A stretch of DNA of 64,000 nt from Candidatus Fimimorpha excrementavium. GTDB lineage: Bacteria; Bacillota; Clostridia; Lachnospirales; Lachnospiraceae. The notes under the pieces are model-generated. The model saw nothing but the letters and a program-made list of their open reading frames with translations. It was not told where the DNA came from and made no database searches. Positions 8,948 through 16,252 of this stretch are shown piece after piece. Each line of letters begins with the position of its first letter. Positions within the stretch are counted from its first letter, which is position 1. The DNA lies in the NCBI GenBank assembly GCA_018710785.1, contig DVJD01000116.1:1-64000 (forward strand). Reading direction: 5' to 3'. A program made the translations under genes and the position numbers.

Positions 8948-11110
8948 ATGGGTGAAACGAAGGGAAGAGTTACGATACCGACCGATGTGGATGTGGTACC
9001 GGAAACGTTGGAATTGATTGAACGGTGGGGAGCCGATGCCATCCGTGACTGTGACGGCACCGACTATCCGGAAGAGTTGAAAAAGGTGGATGCAAAGGTA
9101 TATGCCACCTATTATACCACGAGAAAAGATAACGAATGGGCAAAGGCGAACCCGGATGAAATCCAGCAGTGCTACATCATGACAAAGTTTTATACGGCAG
9201 ATTCCGATACCCTCTCCATTCATTTGATGACGGGAATTTATCCGGAGATGCTGAAAGTCAACAGCAGAGATGATATCAAACGCTGGTGGGAAGTGATCGA
9301 TCGGACAACTGGAAACGTGGTGGATGTCAGCCGCTGGAGTTATGACGAGAGCACCGGAGACGTGACCATTGATCCGGCTGAAAAATTTCATGATTACACG
9401 GTCAGCTTTTTGGCCTATATCATGTGGGATCCGGTACATATGTACAACGCAGTGGTGAATGACTGGAAAGACGTGGAGCACCAGATCACATTTGACGTGC
9501 GTCAGCCAAAGACGCACAAATTCAGCATGGAGAGGCTGCGAAAATTCTGTAAGGCGAATCCCCATGTCAATGTGATCCGCTATACTACATTTTTCCATCA
9601 GTTTACGCTGGTGTTTGACGAATTGGCCAGGGAAAAGTATGTGGACTGGTATGGGTATTCGGCCAGCGTAAGTCCCTGCATCCTGGAGCAGTTTGAAAGA
9701 GAAGCGGGATACAAATTCCGCCCGGAATACATTATTGATCAGGGCTATTACAACAATCAGTACCGGGTGCCAAGCAGGGAATATAAAGACTTCCAGGCAT
9801 TTCAGCGGCGGGAGGTGGCCAAGCTGGCCAAAGAAATGGTGGATATCACCCATGAAGAGGGAAAAGAGGCCATGATGTTTTTGGGCGATCACTGGATCGG
9901 CATGGAACCCTTTATGGATGAGTTTAAGACCATCGGACTGGATGCGGTGGTGGGAAGTGTGGGCAATGGTTCCACACTGCGCCTGATCAGTGACATTGAA
10001 GGGGTCAAGTATACAGAAGGCCGGTTCCTTCCTTATTTCTTTCCGGATACCTTCCATGAAGGCGGAGATCCGGTGAAAGAGGCAAAGGTGAACTGGGTGA
10101 CAGCCAGAAGGGCAATCCTGAGAAAGCCCATTGACCGTATCGGGTATGGCGGTTATCTGAAGCTGGCCTGCCAGTTTCCGGACTTTATCTCCTATGTGGA
10201 GAGTGTCTGTGATGAATTCCGTACCCTGTATGAAAATGCCCGGGGGACGACGCCGTTCTGCTTCAAGACAGTCGCCGTGCTGAACTGCTGGGGAAAGATG
10301 CGTGCCTGGGGCGCTCATATGGTACACCACGCCCTGTATCAGAAACAGAACTACAGCTATGCCGGGATCATCGAGACCTTAAGCGGCGCTCCCTTTGACG
10401 TGAGGTTTATCAGCTTTGACGATATCCGTGAAAATCCGGATATTCTGAAGGAAATCGACGTGCTGATCAATGTGGGAGACGGCGATACGGCCCATACAGG
10501 CGGCACGGAGTGGGAGGATCCGGTGATTTCCAGCGCCGTAAAGGAATTTGTATACCAGGGCGGCGGTATCATCGGTGTCGGCGAACCGACGGGACACCAG
10601 TATGAAGGCCGTTATATCCAGCTGGGAACTGTATTCGGTGTGGAAAAAGAGACCGGTTTCACCTTAAATTATGATAAATATAACTGGGAAAATCATGAAG
10701 ATCACTTCATCCTTGAAGACTGCACCAAAGAAGTGGATTTTGGCGAAGGCAAGAAAAATATGTATGCCCATGAGGAAACGGAAATTCTGATACAGAGAGA
10801 GAAAGAGGTGCAGATGGCTGTCCACCCGTTTGGAAAAGGGCGTGCAGTTTACATCAGCGGTCTGCCCTATTCCTTTGAGAACAGCCGTATCCTCTATAGA
10901 AGCATCCTTTGGAGCTGCCACGGAGAAGGGGAACTTCACAAATGGTTTTCTTCCAATTTCAATGTGGAAGTCCACGCCTATGTGAAAAATGGAAAATATT
11001 GTGTGGTGAATAATACGTATGAACCGCAGCATACGACCGTTTATCGCGGGGACGGAACCAGCTTTGAATTGGATCTGGAAGCCAATGAGATCATCTGGTA
11101 TGAGGTTTAA
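8948..11110 (+). CDS. GH112 galactosyl phosphorylase (galacto-N-biose/lacto-N-biose or galactosyl-rhamnose type)
   Basis: 720-residue cytoplasmic phosphorylase that cleaves a beta-galactoside with phosphate to give alpha-galactose-1-phosphate and the free acceptor sugar. The sequence follows bifidobacterial lacto-N-biose phosphorylase along its length: GRVTIPT start, TVSFLAYI.WDPV.MYN, FTTFF.QFTL, a GDHWIG motif with the probable general acid D314, VKYTEGRFLPYFFPDTF, and the C-terminal VVNNT.EPQ.TTV. The family also contains galactosyl-1,4-L-rhamnose phosphorylases, common in Lachnospiraceae, so the acceptor (GlcNAc, GalNAc or rhamnose) is left open. ATG 8948 is preferred over ATG 8900 because of CAGGAGAAAG just upstream and the family N-terminus. 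Confidence 0.93.
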   Translation: MGETKGRVTIPTDVDVVPETLELIERWGADAIRDCDGTDYPEELKKVDAKVYATYYTTRKDNEWAKANPDEIQQCYIMTKFYTADSDTLSIHLMTGIYPEMLKVNSRDDIKRWWEVIDRTTGNVVDVSRWSYDESTGDVTIDPAEKFHDYTVSFLAYIMWDPVHMYNAVVNDWKDVEHQITFDVRQPKTHKFSMERLRKFCKANPHVNVIRYTTFFHQFTLVFDELAREKYVDWYGYSASVSPCILEQFEREAGYKFRPEYIIDQGYYNNQYRVPSREYKDFQAFQRREVAKLAKEMVDITHEEGKEAMMFLGDHWIGMEPFMDEFKTIGLDAVVGSVGNGSTLRLISDIEGVKYTEGRFLPYFFPDTFHEGGDPVKEAKVNWVTARRAILRKPIDRIGYGGYLKLACQFPDFISYVESVCDEFRTLYENARGTTPFCFKTVAVLNCWGKMRAWGAHMVHHALYQKQNYSYAGIIETLSGAPFDVRFISFDDIRENPDILKEIDVLINVGDGDTAHTGGTEWEDPVISSAVKEFVYQGGGIIGVGEPTGHQYEGRYIQLGTVFGVEKETGFTLNYDKYNWENHEDHFILEDCTKEVDFGEGKKNMYAHEETEILIQREKEVQMAVHPFGKGRAVYISGLPYSFENSRILYRSILWSCHGEGELHKWFSSNFNVEVHAYVKNGKYCVVNNTYEPQHTTVYRGDGTSFELDLEANEIIWYEV

Positions 11111-11145
11111 ATGTAGTATCACACAGAAGCGAAGAGGAGACGGAC

Positions 11146-12114
11146 ATGAAGAAAACAAGATTGCAGCAGTCAGATTTGGAAGTGTCCTGTTTCTGTCTGG
11201 GGACAGCAGAGATGGGGGCATCGGTGGCAAAGGCAGAAGCGTTCCGGCAGTTTGACCGTTTTTTGGAAGCAGGAGGGAATTTCATTGATACCGCCCATGT
11301 TTACAACGATTGGGTGCCGGGAGAAACCGCCAGAAGTGAAAAGGTGATCGGTCAGTGGCTTAAGGCCAGCCAAAAAAGAAATGAAGTGATCCTCAGTACA
11401 AAAGGTGGCCATCCCCGGCTGGAAACCATGGAGATCTCCAGGGCAGTCCCGGAAGAGATCAAAAAGGATTTGGAAGAAAGCCTTGCATATCTGGGTGTGG
11501 ATACGATTGACCTCTATTTTCTGCACCGCGATAATATCTCCCTTCCGGCAGAAGAGCTGCTGGCAGTCCTGGAACAGGCGAAGAGAGAGGGGAAAATTCG
11601 GTACTATGGATGCTCCAACTGGAAACTGGACCGGATCCGGGAGGCAGAAGAAGCGGCAAAGAAGAACGGATTTTCCGGTTTTATCTGCAATCAGGTGATG
11701 TGGAGCCTGGCAGTAGTCAATGAGGAACAATTGACGGATCCAACATTGGTACAGATGGATGAAAAGACTGTTGAATATCAGAAGAAGACCGGAATGAATG
11801 CCATGGCGTATACTTCTCTGGCAAAAGGATATTTTTCGAAAAAAATTGCGGGAAAGGCGATCCGGGAGCCGAATGCTTCCCTGTATAAAAATAAGGCAAA
11901 CGATGGCTTGGAAGTCTATTTGCGCAGATTGGAGCGGGAAGAGGGAATCTCCCCCATGGCCGCTTCCATGGCCTATCTGATGGAGCAGGATGTGGTGACG
12001 GTGCCGATTATTTCTTTCAGCAGCATGGGGCAGCTGGAAGAAGCGATTCAGGCGTCTGGGACCACACTGGGAAAGGCACGGATGGAAACGTTGGAAGTGT
12101 TGCGGCGAGGATGA
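11146..12114 (+). CDS. Aldo/keto reductase
   Basis: 322-residue NAD(P)H-dependent aldo/keto reductase. The catalytic set is visible: aspartate and tyrosine in FIDTAHVYNDW, lysine in STKGG and histidine in LYFLHRDN; the C-terminal part carries the cofactor-binding loop. Start ATG 11146 has GAAGAGGAGACGG upstream. It follows the phosphorylase by 35 bp and is probably in the same transcript. Its substrate may be a sugar aldehyde released in the pathway, but nothing in the sequence proves that. Confidence 0.9.
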   Translation: MKKTRLQQSDLEVSCFCLGTAEMGASVAKAEAFRQFDRFLEAGGNFIDTAHVYNDWVPGETARSEKVIGQWLKASQKRNEVILSTKGGHPRLETMEISRAVPEEIKKDLEESLAYLGVDTIDLYFLHRDNISLPAEELLAVLEQAKREGKIRYYGCSNWKLDRIREAEEAAKKNGFSGFICNQVMWSLAVVNEEQLTDPTLVQMDEKTVEYQKKTGMNAMAYTSLAKGYFSKKIAGKAIREPNASLYKNKANDGLEVYLRRLEREEGISPMAASMAYLMEQDVVTVPIISFSSMGQLEEAIQASGTTLGKARMETLEVLRRG

Positions 12115-12147
12115 TGGATATTCCGCCAATAAAAACGAAAAAAGTAG

Positions 12148-12176
12148 TTGACAGAAAGGATGAGAGATGGTATTAT
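12148..12176 (+). promoter_or_regulatory. Strong promoter of the infC operon
   Basis: TTGACA (12148-12153), a 17-bp spacer and TATTAT (12171-12176). Transcription should begin near 12183, leaving a leader of about 210 nt before infC. Confidence 0.9.
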
Positions 12177-12182
12177 GTGTAT

Positions 12183-12391
12183 TGTTGTGAAAACAGCAGA
12201 CAGGAAAGCAGAGTATCCACTCTCACCTGAGCGCAGAGGGCGACTACGGGTTTATATTTGAGATAATTTCAATGATAGGTTCATTGTATGCTTAAATGGG
12301 TGGATGGTTTTAACTGTCCGCCCTTTTCATGTTTGTGCTTTTGTTCATTTGCGGCTGCAGCCGCGACATACTATTTAAATGGGGGTGCACG
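12183..12391 (+). promoter_or_regulatory. infC leader with attenuator (L20-leader type)
   Basis: A leader of about 210 nt that contains an intrinsic terminator at 12298-12327: stem GGGTGGA/TCCGCCC, a 12-nt loop, then TTTT. Upstream segments (12210-12260) can form competing pairs. In Bacillus the infC-rpmI-rplT operon is controlled by L20 binding such a leader; the position and layout here suggest the same logic, inferred and not demonstrated. Confidence 0.7.
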
Positions 12392-12901
12392 ATTATTAGC
12401 GAATTAATGATTAACGAACAGGTAAGGGACAGAGAAGTCCGACTGATTGGCGAGAACGGAGAGCAGTTAGGTATCATGTCCGCGAAGGACGCCATGAAGA
12501 TTGCCAGAGAAGCAAACCTTGACTTAGTGAAGATTGCTCCGACAGCGAAGCCGCCGGTATGTAAGATTATTGATTATGGAAAGTACCGTTATGAAATGGC
12601 CCGCAAGGAAAAGGAAGCAAAGAAAAAGCAGAAGACAGTCGAAGTAAAGGAAGTTCGTTTGTCACCAAATATTGACACCAACGACTTAAATACAAAGATG
12701 AATAATGCCCGTAAATTCCTGGAGAAAGGCAATAAAGTAAAGATTACACTGCGTTTCCGCGGAAGAGAAATGGCTCATATGGGAGCGTCCAAACATATTT
12801 TGGATGATTTTGCTGAGAGCCTGAGCGACATTGCGACGGTGGAGAAACCGGCGAAATTAGAGGGCAGAAGCATGAGCATCGTATTAGCAGAAAAACGCTA
12901 A
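12392..12901 (+). CDS. infC: Translation initiation factor IF-3
   Basis: 169 residues if translation starts at the ATT codon 12392 (a second ATT follows at 12395). IF-3 binds the 30S subunit and checks start-codon pairing. The protein reads ISELMINEQVRDREVRL at its start and shows the lysine-rich linker (KEKEAKKKQK) between its two domains. No ATG fits the conserved N-terminus, while GGGGGTG (12381-12387) is placed for the ATT. A rare ATT start is the classical basis of IF-3 self-control in enterobacteria. First gene of infC-rpmI-rplT. Confidence 0.95.
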   Translation: MISELMINEQVRDREVRLIGENGEQLGIMSAKDAMKIAREANLDLVKIAPTAKPPVCKIIDYGKYRYEMARKEKEAKKKQKTVEVKEVRLSPNIDTNDLNTKMNNARKFLEKGNKVKITLRFRGREMAHMGASKHILDDFAESLSDIATVEKPAKLEGRSMSIVLAEKR

Positions 12902-12994
12902 GATCATTGGAAAGCTGGCAGGAAGGCATATGAGAACAGAACGTGTGCCGACTTGTTGGTATATATAGAATAGGAATAACAGGAGGAAAATACA

Positions 12995-13192
12995 ATGCCA
13001 AAGTTAAAAACAAGCCGCGCAGCAGCAAAGCGTTTTAAAAAGACAGGTACAGGTCTGTTAAAGAGAAACAAAGCGTACAAGAGCCATATCTTAACTTCAA
13101 AGACGACTAAGAGAAAGAGAAATCTTAGAAAGTCCATCATCACAGATGCTACTAATGTTAAGAATATGAAGAAGATTTTACCATATTTATAA
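12995..13192 (+). CDS. rpmI: 50S ribosomal protein L35
   Basis: 65 residues, highly basic, beginning [20 protein letters not shown], the normal L35 N-terminus. Start ATG 12995 follows AGGAGGAAAATACA. It lies between infC and rplT in the universal order. Confidence 0.98.
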   Translation: MPKLKTSRAAAKRFKKTGTGLLKRNKAYKSHILTSKTTKRKRNLRKSIITDATNVKNMKKILPYL

Positions 13193-13215
13193 GAAAGTAG
13201 AGGAGGAAGACAGGA

Positions 13216-13572
13216 ATGGCAAGAGTAAAAGGCGGCTTAAATGCGAAGAAGAAGCATAATAGAGTATTAAAGTTAGCAAAGGGATATAGAGGAGCAAGAT
13301 CCAAGCAGTACAGAATTGCAAAGCAGTCCGTTATGAGAGCGCTGACGACAGCTTATGCTGGAAGAAAGCAGAGAAAGAGACAGTTCAGACAGTTATGGAT
13401 TGCCCGTATCAATGCAGCAGCAAGAATCAATGGTCTGTCTTACAGCAAGTTTATGTTCGGACTGAAGAAAGCCAACATTGATTTAAATAGAAAGATCCTG
13501 GCTGATATGGCTATCAACGATGCAGAAGGTTTCGCAAAGCTGGTAGAAACAGCAAAGAAGAGCATTGCGTAA
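13216..13572 (+). CDS. rplT: 50S ribosomal protein L20
   Basis: 118 residues, the normal length for L20, beginning MARVKGG and containing the [11 protein letters not shown] segment. The ribosome site is GAGGAGGAAG. In related bacteria L20 also represses its own operon through the upstream leader. It lies 23 bp after rpmI and is followed by a strong terminator. Confidence 0.98.
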   Translation: MARVKGGLNAKKKHNRVLKLAKGYRGARSKQYRIAKQSVMRALTTAYAGRKQRKRQFRQLWIARINAAARINGLSYSKFMFGLKKANIDLNRKILADMAINDAEGFAKLVETAKKSIA

Positions 13573-13586
13573 ATAGAACGCTGTTG

Positions 13587-13663
13587 AAAAAGACTGTCAC
13601 GGCACCCACACTGTACAGAAACGATTGTATTCTGTGCAGTGTGGATGCCGGGGCAGTCTTTTT
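13587..13663 (+). terminator. Terminator of infC-rpmI-rplT
   Basis: A long near-perfect hairpin: AAAAAGACTG at 13587-13596 pairs with CAGTCTTTTT at 13654-13663. Further inner pairing runs through CCCACACTG and CAGTGTGG. It ends in a T-run and works in either direction. Confidence 0.9.
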
Positions 13664-13687
13664 ATATCCAAAGGAAATAAAAAAAGT

Positions 13688-13856
13688 GGGGATGTTGCAA
13701 AATTCGCACCGTACAGAAAAAATAATCAACAGTTTGCCCATTGAAATACAAATCTGTCTGACTGTCCGCTTCCATCGTGCATTCAACCAGATTTGTATTT
13801 CAAAAGTCAAACAGCAAGATTATTTTTCTGTGACTATGCGAATTTTGCAACACCCC
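13688..13856. repeat. Long palindromic element, about 70-nt arms
   Basis: A 169-bp imperfect palindrome. GGGG plus TGTTGCAAAATTCGCA at the left pairs with TGCGAATTTTGCAACA and CCCCC at the right. Inner segments pair in turn, including a perfect 16-bp stem TTGAAATACAAATCTG/CAGATTTGTATTTCAA around a 31-nt loop. It lies between rplT and the convergent tRNA-Arg gene. Bases 13695-13716 recur identically at 45803-45824. It may act as a bidirectional terminator or be a MITE-like element. Confidence 0.85.
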
Positions 13857-13868
13857 CATCCGCTGAAA

Positions 13869-13942
<74 letters not shown>

Positions 13943-13970
13943 CTGTGCTTTCTGATTAGCAACGTTTTTT

Positions 13971-13999
13971 ATGTTAGCACAGATCAAGAGGGAAGTCAA
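13971..13999 (-). promoter_or_regulatory. Promoter of tRNA-Arg
   Basis: On the minus strand TTGACT (13999-13994), a 17-bp spacer, TAACAT (13976-13971). The tRNA 5' end lies 29 bp downstream. Confidence 0.75.
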
Positions 14000-14008
14000 G
14001 CGTTTTTA

Positions 14009-14084
14009 TTTGCCATAGGCAAATGTTATTTGCCCTATGCAAATGCCTATGGCAATATGCCTATGGCAATATGCCTATGGCAAT
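14009..14084. repeat. Tandem 14-bp repeats with inverted partners
   Basis: Three perfect head-to-tail copies of ATGCCTATGGCAAT at 14043-14056, 14057-14070 and 14071-14084. Just before them are inverted versions (TTTGCCATAGGCAAA near 14009 and TTTGCCCTATGCAAA near 14028). The array can fold as several alternative hairpins and lies at the 3' end of the minus-strand membrane protein gene. Confidence 0.85.
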
Positions 14085-14089
14085 ACAGC

Positions 14090-14701
14090 CTATCCCAGGA
14101 ATGCCGGAAGAGTGATGACACCGGCCACTGCCAGACAGTAAAGAATGATGACAAAGGGTTTTCCAAGAAGAATAATGGTTACAAATTTCTTTGTACTCAT
14201 CCGGGTCAAACCTGCGATAAAACATAAGACATCGTCCGGCGCCGCCGGAAGGAAAATTGCCAGGCCAAACAAAAGATTAAATTTATTTCCTTTTTCCAGC
14301 CATCCGATATATTTATCGTAGGCATGTTCTCCGATGATTTTTTTCACACATCCCACACCGTATCTGCGGGCAATCAGAAAGGCCAGAATGGATCCGGCGC
14401 AGATCCCGATATAACTGTATAAGAAGCCCAGGACGGGTCCAAAGGCGATGGCGCCTACTACACAGGTGACAAATCCGGGGAGTACGGGGATGATAACCTG
14501 GATGAGCTGAATCAATGTAAAGATCAGCGGTGCCCAGATGCCCGTCTGTCGAATAAAATTACTGAGAGATTCCTGACTCTTAAAGATACCCAGCTGGTAT
14601 CCCCAAAATGCAAATAAAACACAAAGTATAATAGTAGCAATGGACAGATACTTGCTGACCATGGCAAAATAATTTTTTTCTTTTACAGCAGATTCTTCCA
14701 T
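14090..14701 (-). CDS. TVP38/TMEM64 (DedA-like) membrane protein
   Basis: 203 residues with about five hydrophobic segments. The family core is visible as VLPGFVTCVVGAIAFGPVLG followed by YSYIGICAGSILAFLIARRYG, the F/G-rich re-entrant motif of TVP38/SNARE-associated proteins. These are plasma-membrane proteins thought to move lipids; the exact substrate here is unknown. The start at 14701 is preferred over the upstream in-frame ATG because GAAAGGACGG lies seven to eight bases before it. The gene runs against its neighbours as a single unit. Confidence 0.9.
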   Translation of the reverse strand: MEESAVKEKNYFAMVSKYLSIATIILCVLFAFWGYQLGIFKSQESLSNFIRQTGIWAPLIFTLIQLIQVIIPVLPGFVTCVVGAIAFGPVLGFLYSYIGICAGSILAFLIARRYGVGCVKKIIGEHAYDKYIGWLEKGNKFNLLFGLAIFLPAAPDDVLCFIAGLTRMSTKKFVTIILLGKPFVIILYCLAVAGVITLPAFLG

Positions 14702-14817
14702 TTTGATACCGTCCTTTCTGCCGAAGTAATCTTTTTGACAATTTAATGATACCGAATAATTCTTACAAAAAAAGAATAAAATCATGTAAATAAAGGGATG
14801 AAAAAATGAAAAATAGC

Positions 14818-14846
14818 TTGACAGAAAGAGGGGAGTTGAATATAAT
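14818..14846 (+). promoter_or_regulatory. Perfect consensus promoter of tRNA-Asn
   Basis: TTGACA (14818-14823), 17 bp, TATAAT (14841-14846); every hexamer position matches the sigma-A consensus. The tRNA begins 11 bp after the -10 box. Confidence 0.93.
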
Positions 14847-14857
14847 ATATCTCGTAG

Positions 14858-14930
14858 TCCTCCTTAGCTCAGTCGGTAGAGCATGCGGCTGTTAACCGCA
14901 GTGTCGCTGGTTCGAGCCCGGCAGGGGGAG
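14858..14930 (+). tRNA. tRNA-Asn (anticodon GTT)
   Basis: 73 nt. The acceptor stem TCCTCCT/AGGGGGA pairs, the D-arm is TAGCTCAGTCGGTAGAGCA, the anticodon loop CTGTTAA lies between GCGG and CCGC, and the T-arm is CTGGTTCGAGCCCGG. The discriminator is G and CCA is not encoded. Confidence 0.98.
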
Positions 14931-14936
14931 CACGAG

Positions 14937-14966
14937 AACCGTCAGCGCAGGCTGGCGGTTTTTTTG
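14937..14966 (+). terminator. Terminator of tRNA-Asn
   Basis: AACCGTCAGC and GCTGGCGGTT form a ten-base stem (one G-T pair) around a 4-nt loop, followed by a run of seven T. Confidence 0.92.
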
Positions 14967-15034
14967 TACGAAAAATCACGTTTTTCACGAATGCGGAGAG
15001 GGGGATGCGGGAAAACACTTTTTATACAATTTTT

Positions 15035-15063
15035 TTGCCTAATGGTGGAAAATATGTTAGAAT
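15035..15063 (+). promoter_or_regulatory. Promoter of the HAD phosphatase gene
   Basis: TTGCCT (15035-15040), 17 bp, TAGAAT (15058-15063). Transcription would start near 15070, giving a 5' leader of about 160 nt. Confidence 0.7.
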
Positions 15064-15069
15064 AGAAAT

Positions 15070-15232
15070 CAGGGTGGATACAGGGACGCCAAGGCGGATG
15101 CTCCTTCTTTTCGGCTGGCGTGTATAGGGGGCAGACAGCTGGGAGAGAATTGGGAATGAGATCTTAAAAGCTGGATTTTATCAGGCTTTCGGAGGGTCAA
15201 TTGTCCGAAAGTGAGAACATGAAAGGAGAAGA
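15070..15232 (+). promoter_or_regulatory. Structured 5' leader of the HAD gene
   Basis: Two hairpins are visible. ATAC and ACGCCA (15078-15091) pair with TGGCGT and GTAT (15116-15125). CTTTCGGA (15186-15193) pairs perfectly with TCCGAAAG (15204-15211), just before the ribosome site. Neither ends in a U-tract. I do not recognise a known riboswitch consensus. Confidence 0.5.
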
Positions 15233-16084
15233 ATGAATATGAAAGAAACATGGGGAAGTTTTACAAAAGAAAAAGATTTTTTGGTTTGTGTTGACTCGGA
15301 CGGCTGTGCGATGGACACCATGGATATCAAGCATATCAAGTGCTTTGGACCCTGCATGGTGGAAGAGTGGGGACTGGAAGAGTGGAAAGAGCCGATTTTA
15401 AAGAGATGGAATGAGATTAATCTTTATCAGAAGACGAGAGGAATCAATCGCTTTAAAGCACTTGCGCTGATTTTGACAGAAATTGATCACAATTACGTCC
15501 GGGTGGAGGATCTGGATAGCCTGGTATATTGGGCCGATCACGCAAAGGAATTGTCCAATCAGAGTGTGGAAACGGAAGCGGAGAGGCTTGACAGTGTCAG
15601 CCTGAGAAAGGCTTTGGCATGGTCCAAGGCGGTCAACAGCAGAATTAAGGAGCTTCCGGAGGAGGGAAAGAAGCCTTTCGAAGGCGTGAAAGAAGCTTTG
15701 GAAGAAATCCATAAGTATGCTGACATCGCGATTGTATCATCCGCCAATCGGCAGGCTGTATTGGACGAATGGGAAAAGGAACACATTCTGGAATATACCG
15801 ATGTGGTGATGGCGCAGGACTGCGGCAGCAAGGCCCACTGCATTGAGATGCTGAAAAAAGAAGGATATAAGGAAAATCACATTTTGATGGTTGGAGATGC
15901 ACCGGGTGATTTGCAGGCGGCCAGAGTCAATCAAGTCATGTTCTACCCGATTCTGGTAAAGAAGGAAAAAGAATCCTGGGATGAGCTGAGAACACAGGGA
16001 TTGGATGCCTTTTTAAATGAGCGCTATCAGGGAGAGTATGAGCAGGAAAAAGAGGACGCATTCAATAAAAATCTGTCTGTGTAG
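15233..16084 (+). CDS. HAD-superfamily hydrolase
   Basis: 283 residues. The N-terminal motif VCVDSDGCAMDT supplies the nucleophile and proton-donor aspartates (DxD), followed by a long helical cap. SSANR gives motif II, and VGDAPGDLQAAR gives the acidic metal-binding motif IV. It resembles phosphoglycolate-phosphatase-like proteins, but the substrate is not predictable. Start ATG 15233 follows GAAAGGAGAAGA; a second ATG at 15239 is possible. It has its own promoter and a long structured leader. Confidence 0.88.
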   Translation: MNMKETWGSFTKEKDFLVCVDSDGCAMDTMDIKHIKCFGPCMVEEWGLEEWKEPILKRWNEINLYQKTRGINRFKALALILTEIDHNYVRVEDLDSLVYWADHAKELSNQSVETEAERLDSVSLRKALAWSKAVNSRIKELPEEGKKPFEGVKEALEEIHKYADIAIVSSANRQAVLDEWEKEHILEYTDVVMAQDCGSKAHCIEMLKKEGYKENHILMVGDAPGDLQAARVNQVMFYPILVKKEKESWDELRTQGLDAFLNERYQGEYEQEKEDAFNKNLSV

Positions 16085-16252
16085 CAGAAGCTTCCGAAAG
16101 GAAAAAAGGGGATTATGCAATGGGTATGAAAGAGCGGCAGAAAATTGATAGGCGGGCAGGCGCAGACTTTATGCTGCAGCGGAGAGGAACGTATATTGTA
16201 TGATGCAAAGAAACTTGGATGACATACAGGGATCAGACGGGAGGATGGAAGA

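Noticed and set aside
8933-10330. A 465-residue open frame on the minus strand
   Set aside because: It is antisense to the GH112 phosphorylase and shows no family features.
16120-16203. A possible 27-residue peptide between the HAD and hydrolase genes
   Set aside because: AAGGGG lies ten bases upstream, but the peptide has no recognisable feature and the frame is short enough to occur by chance.
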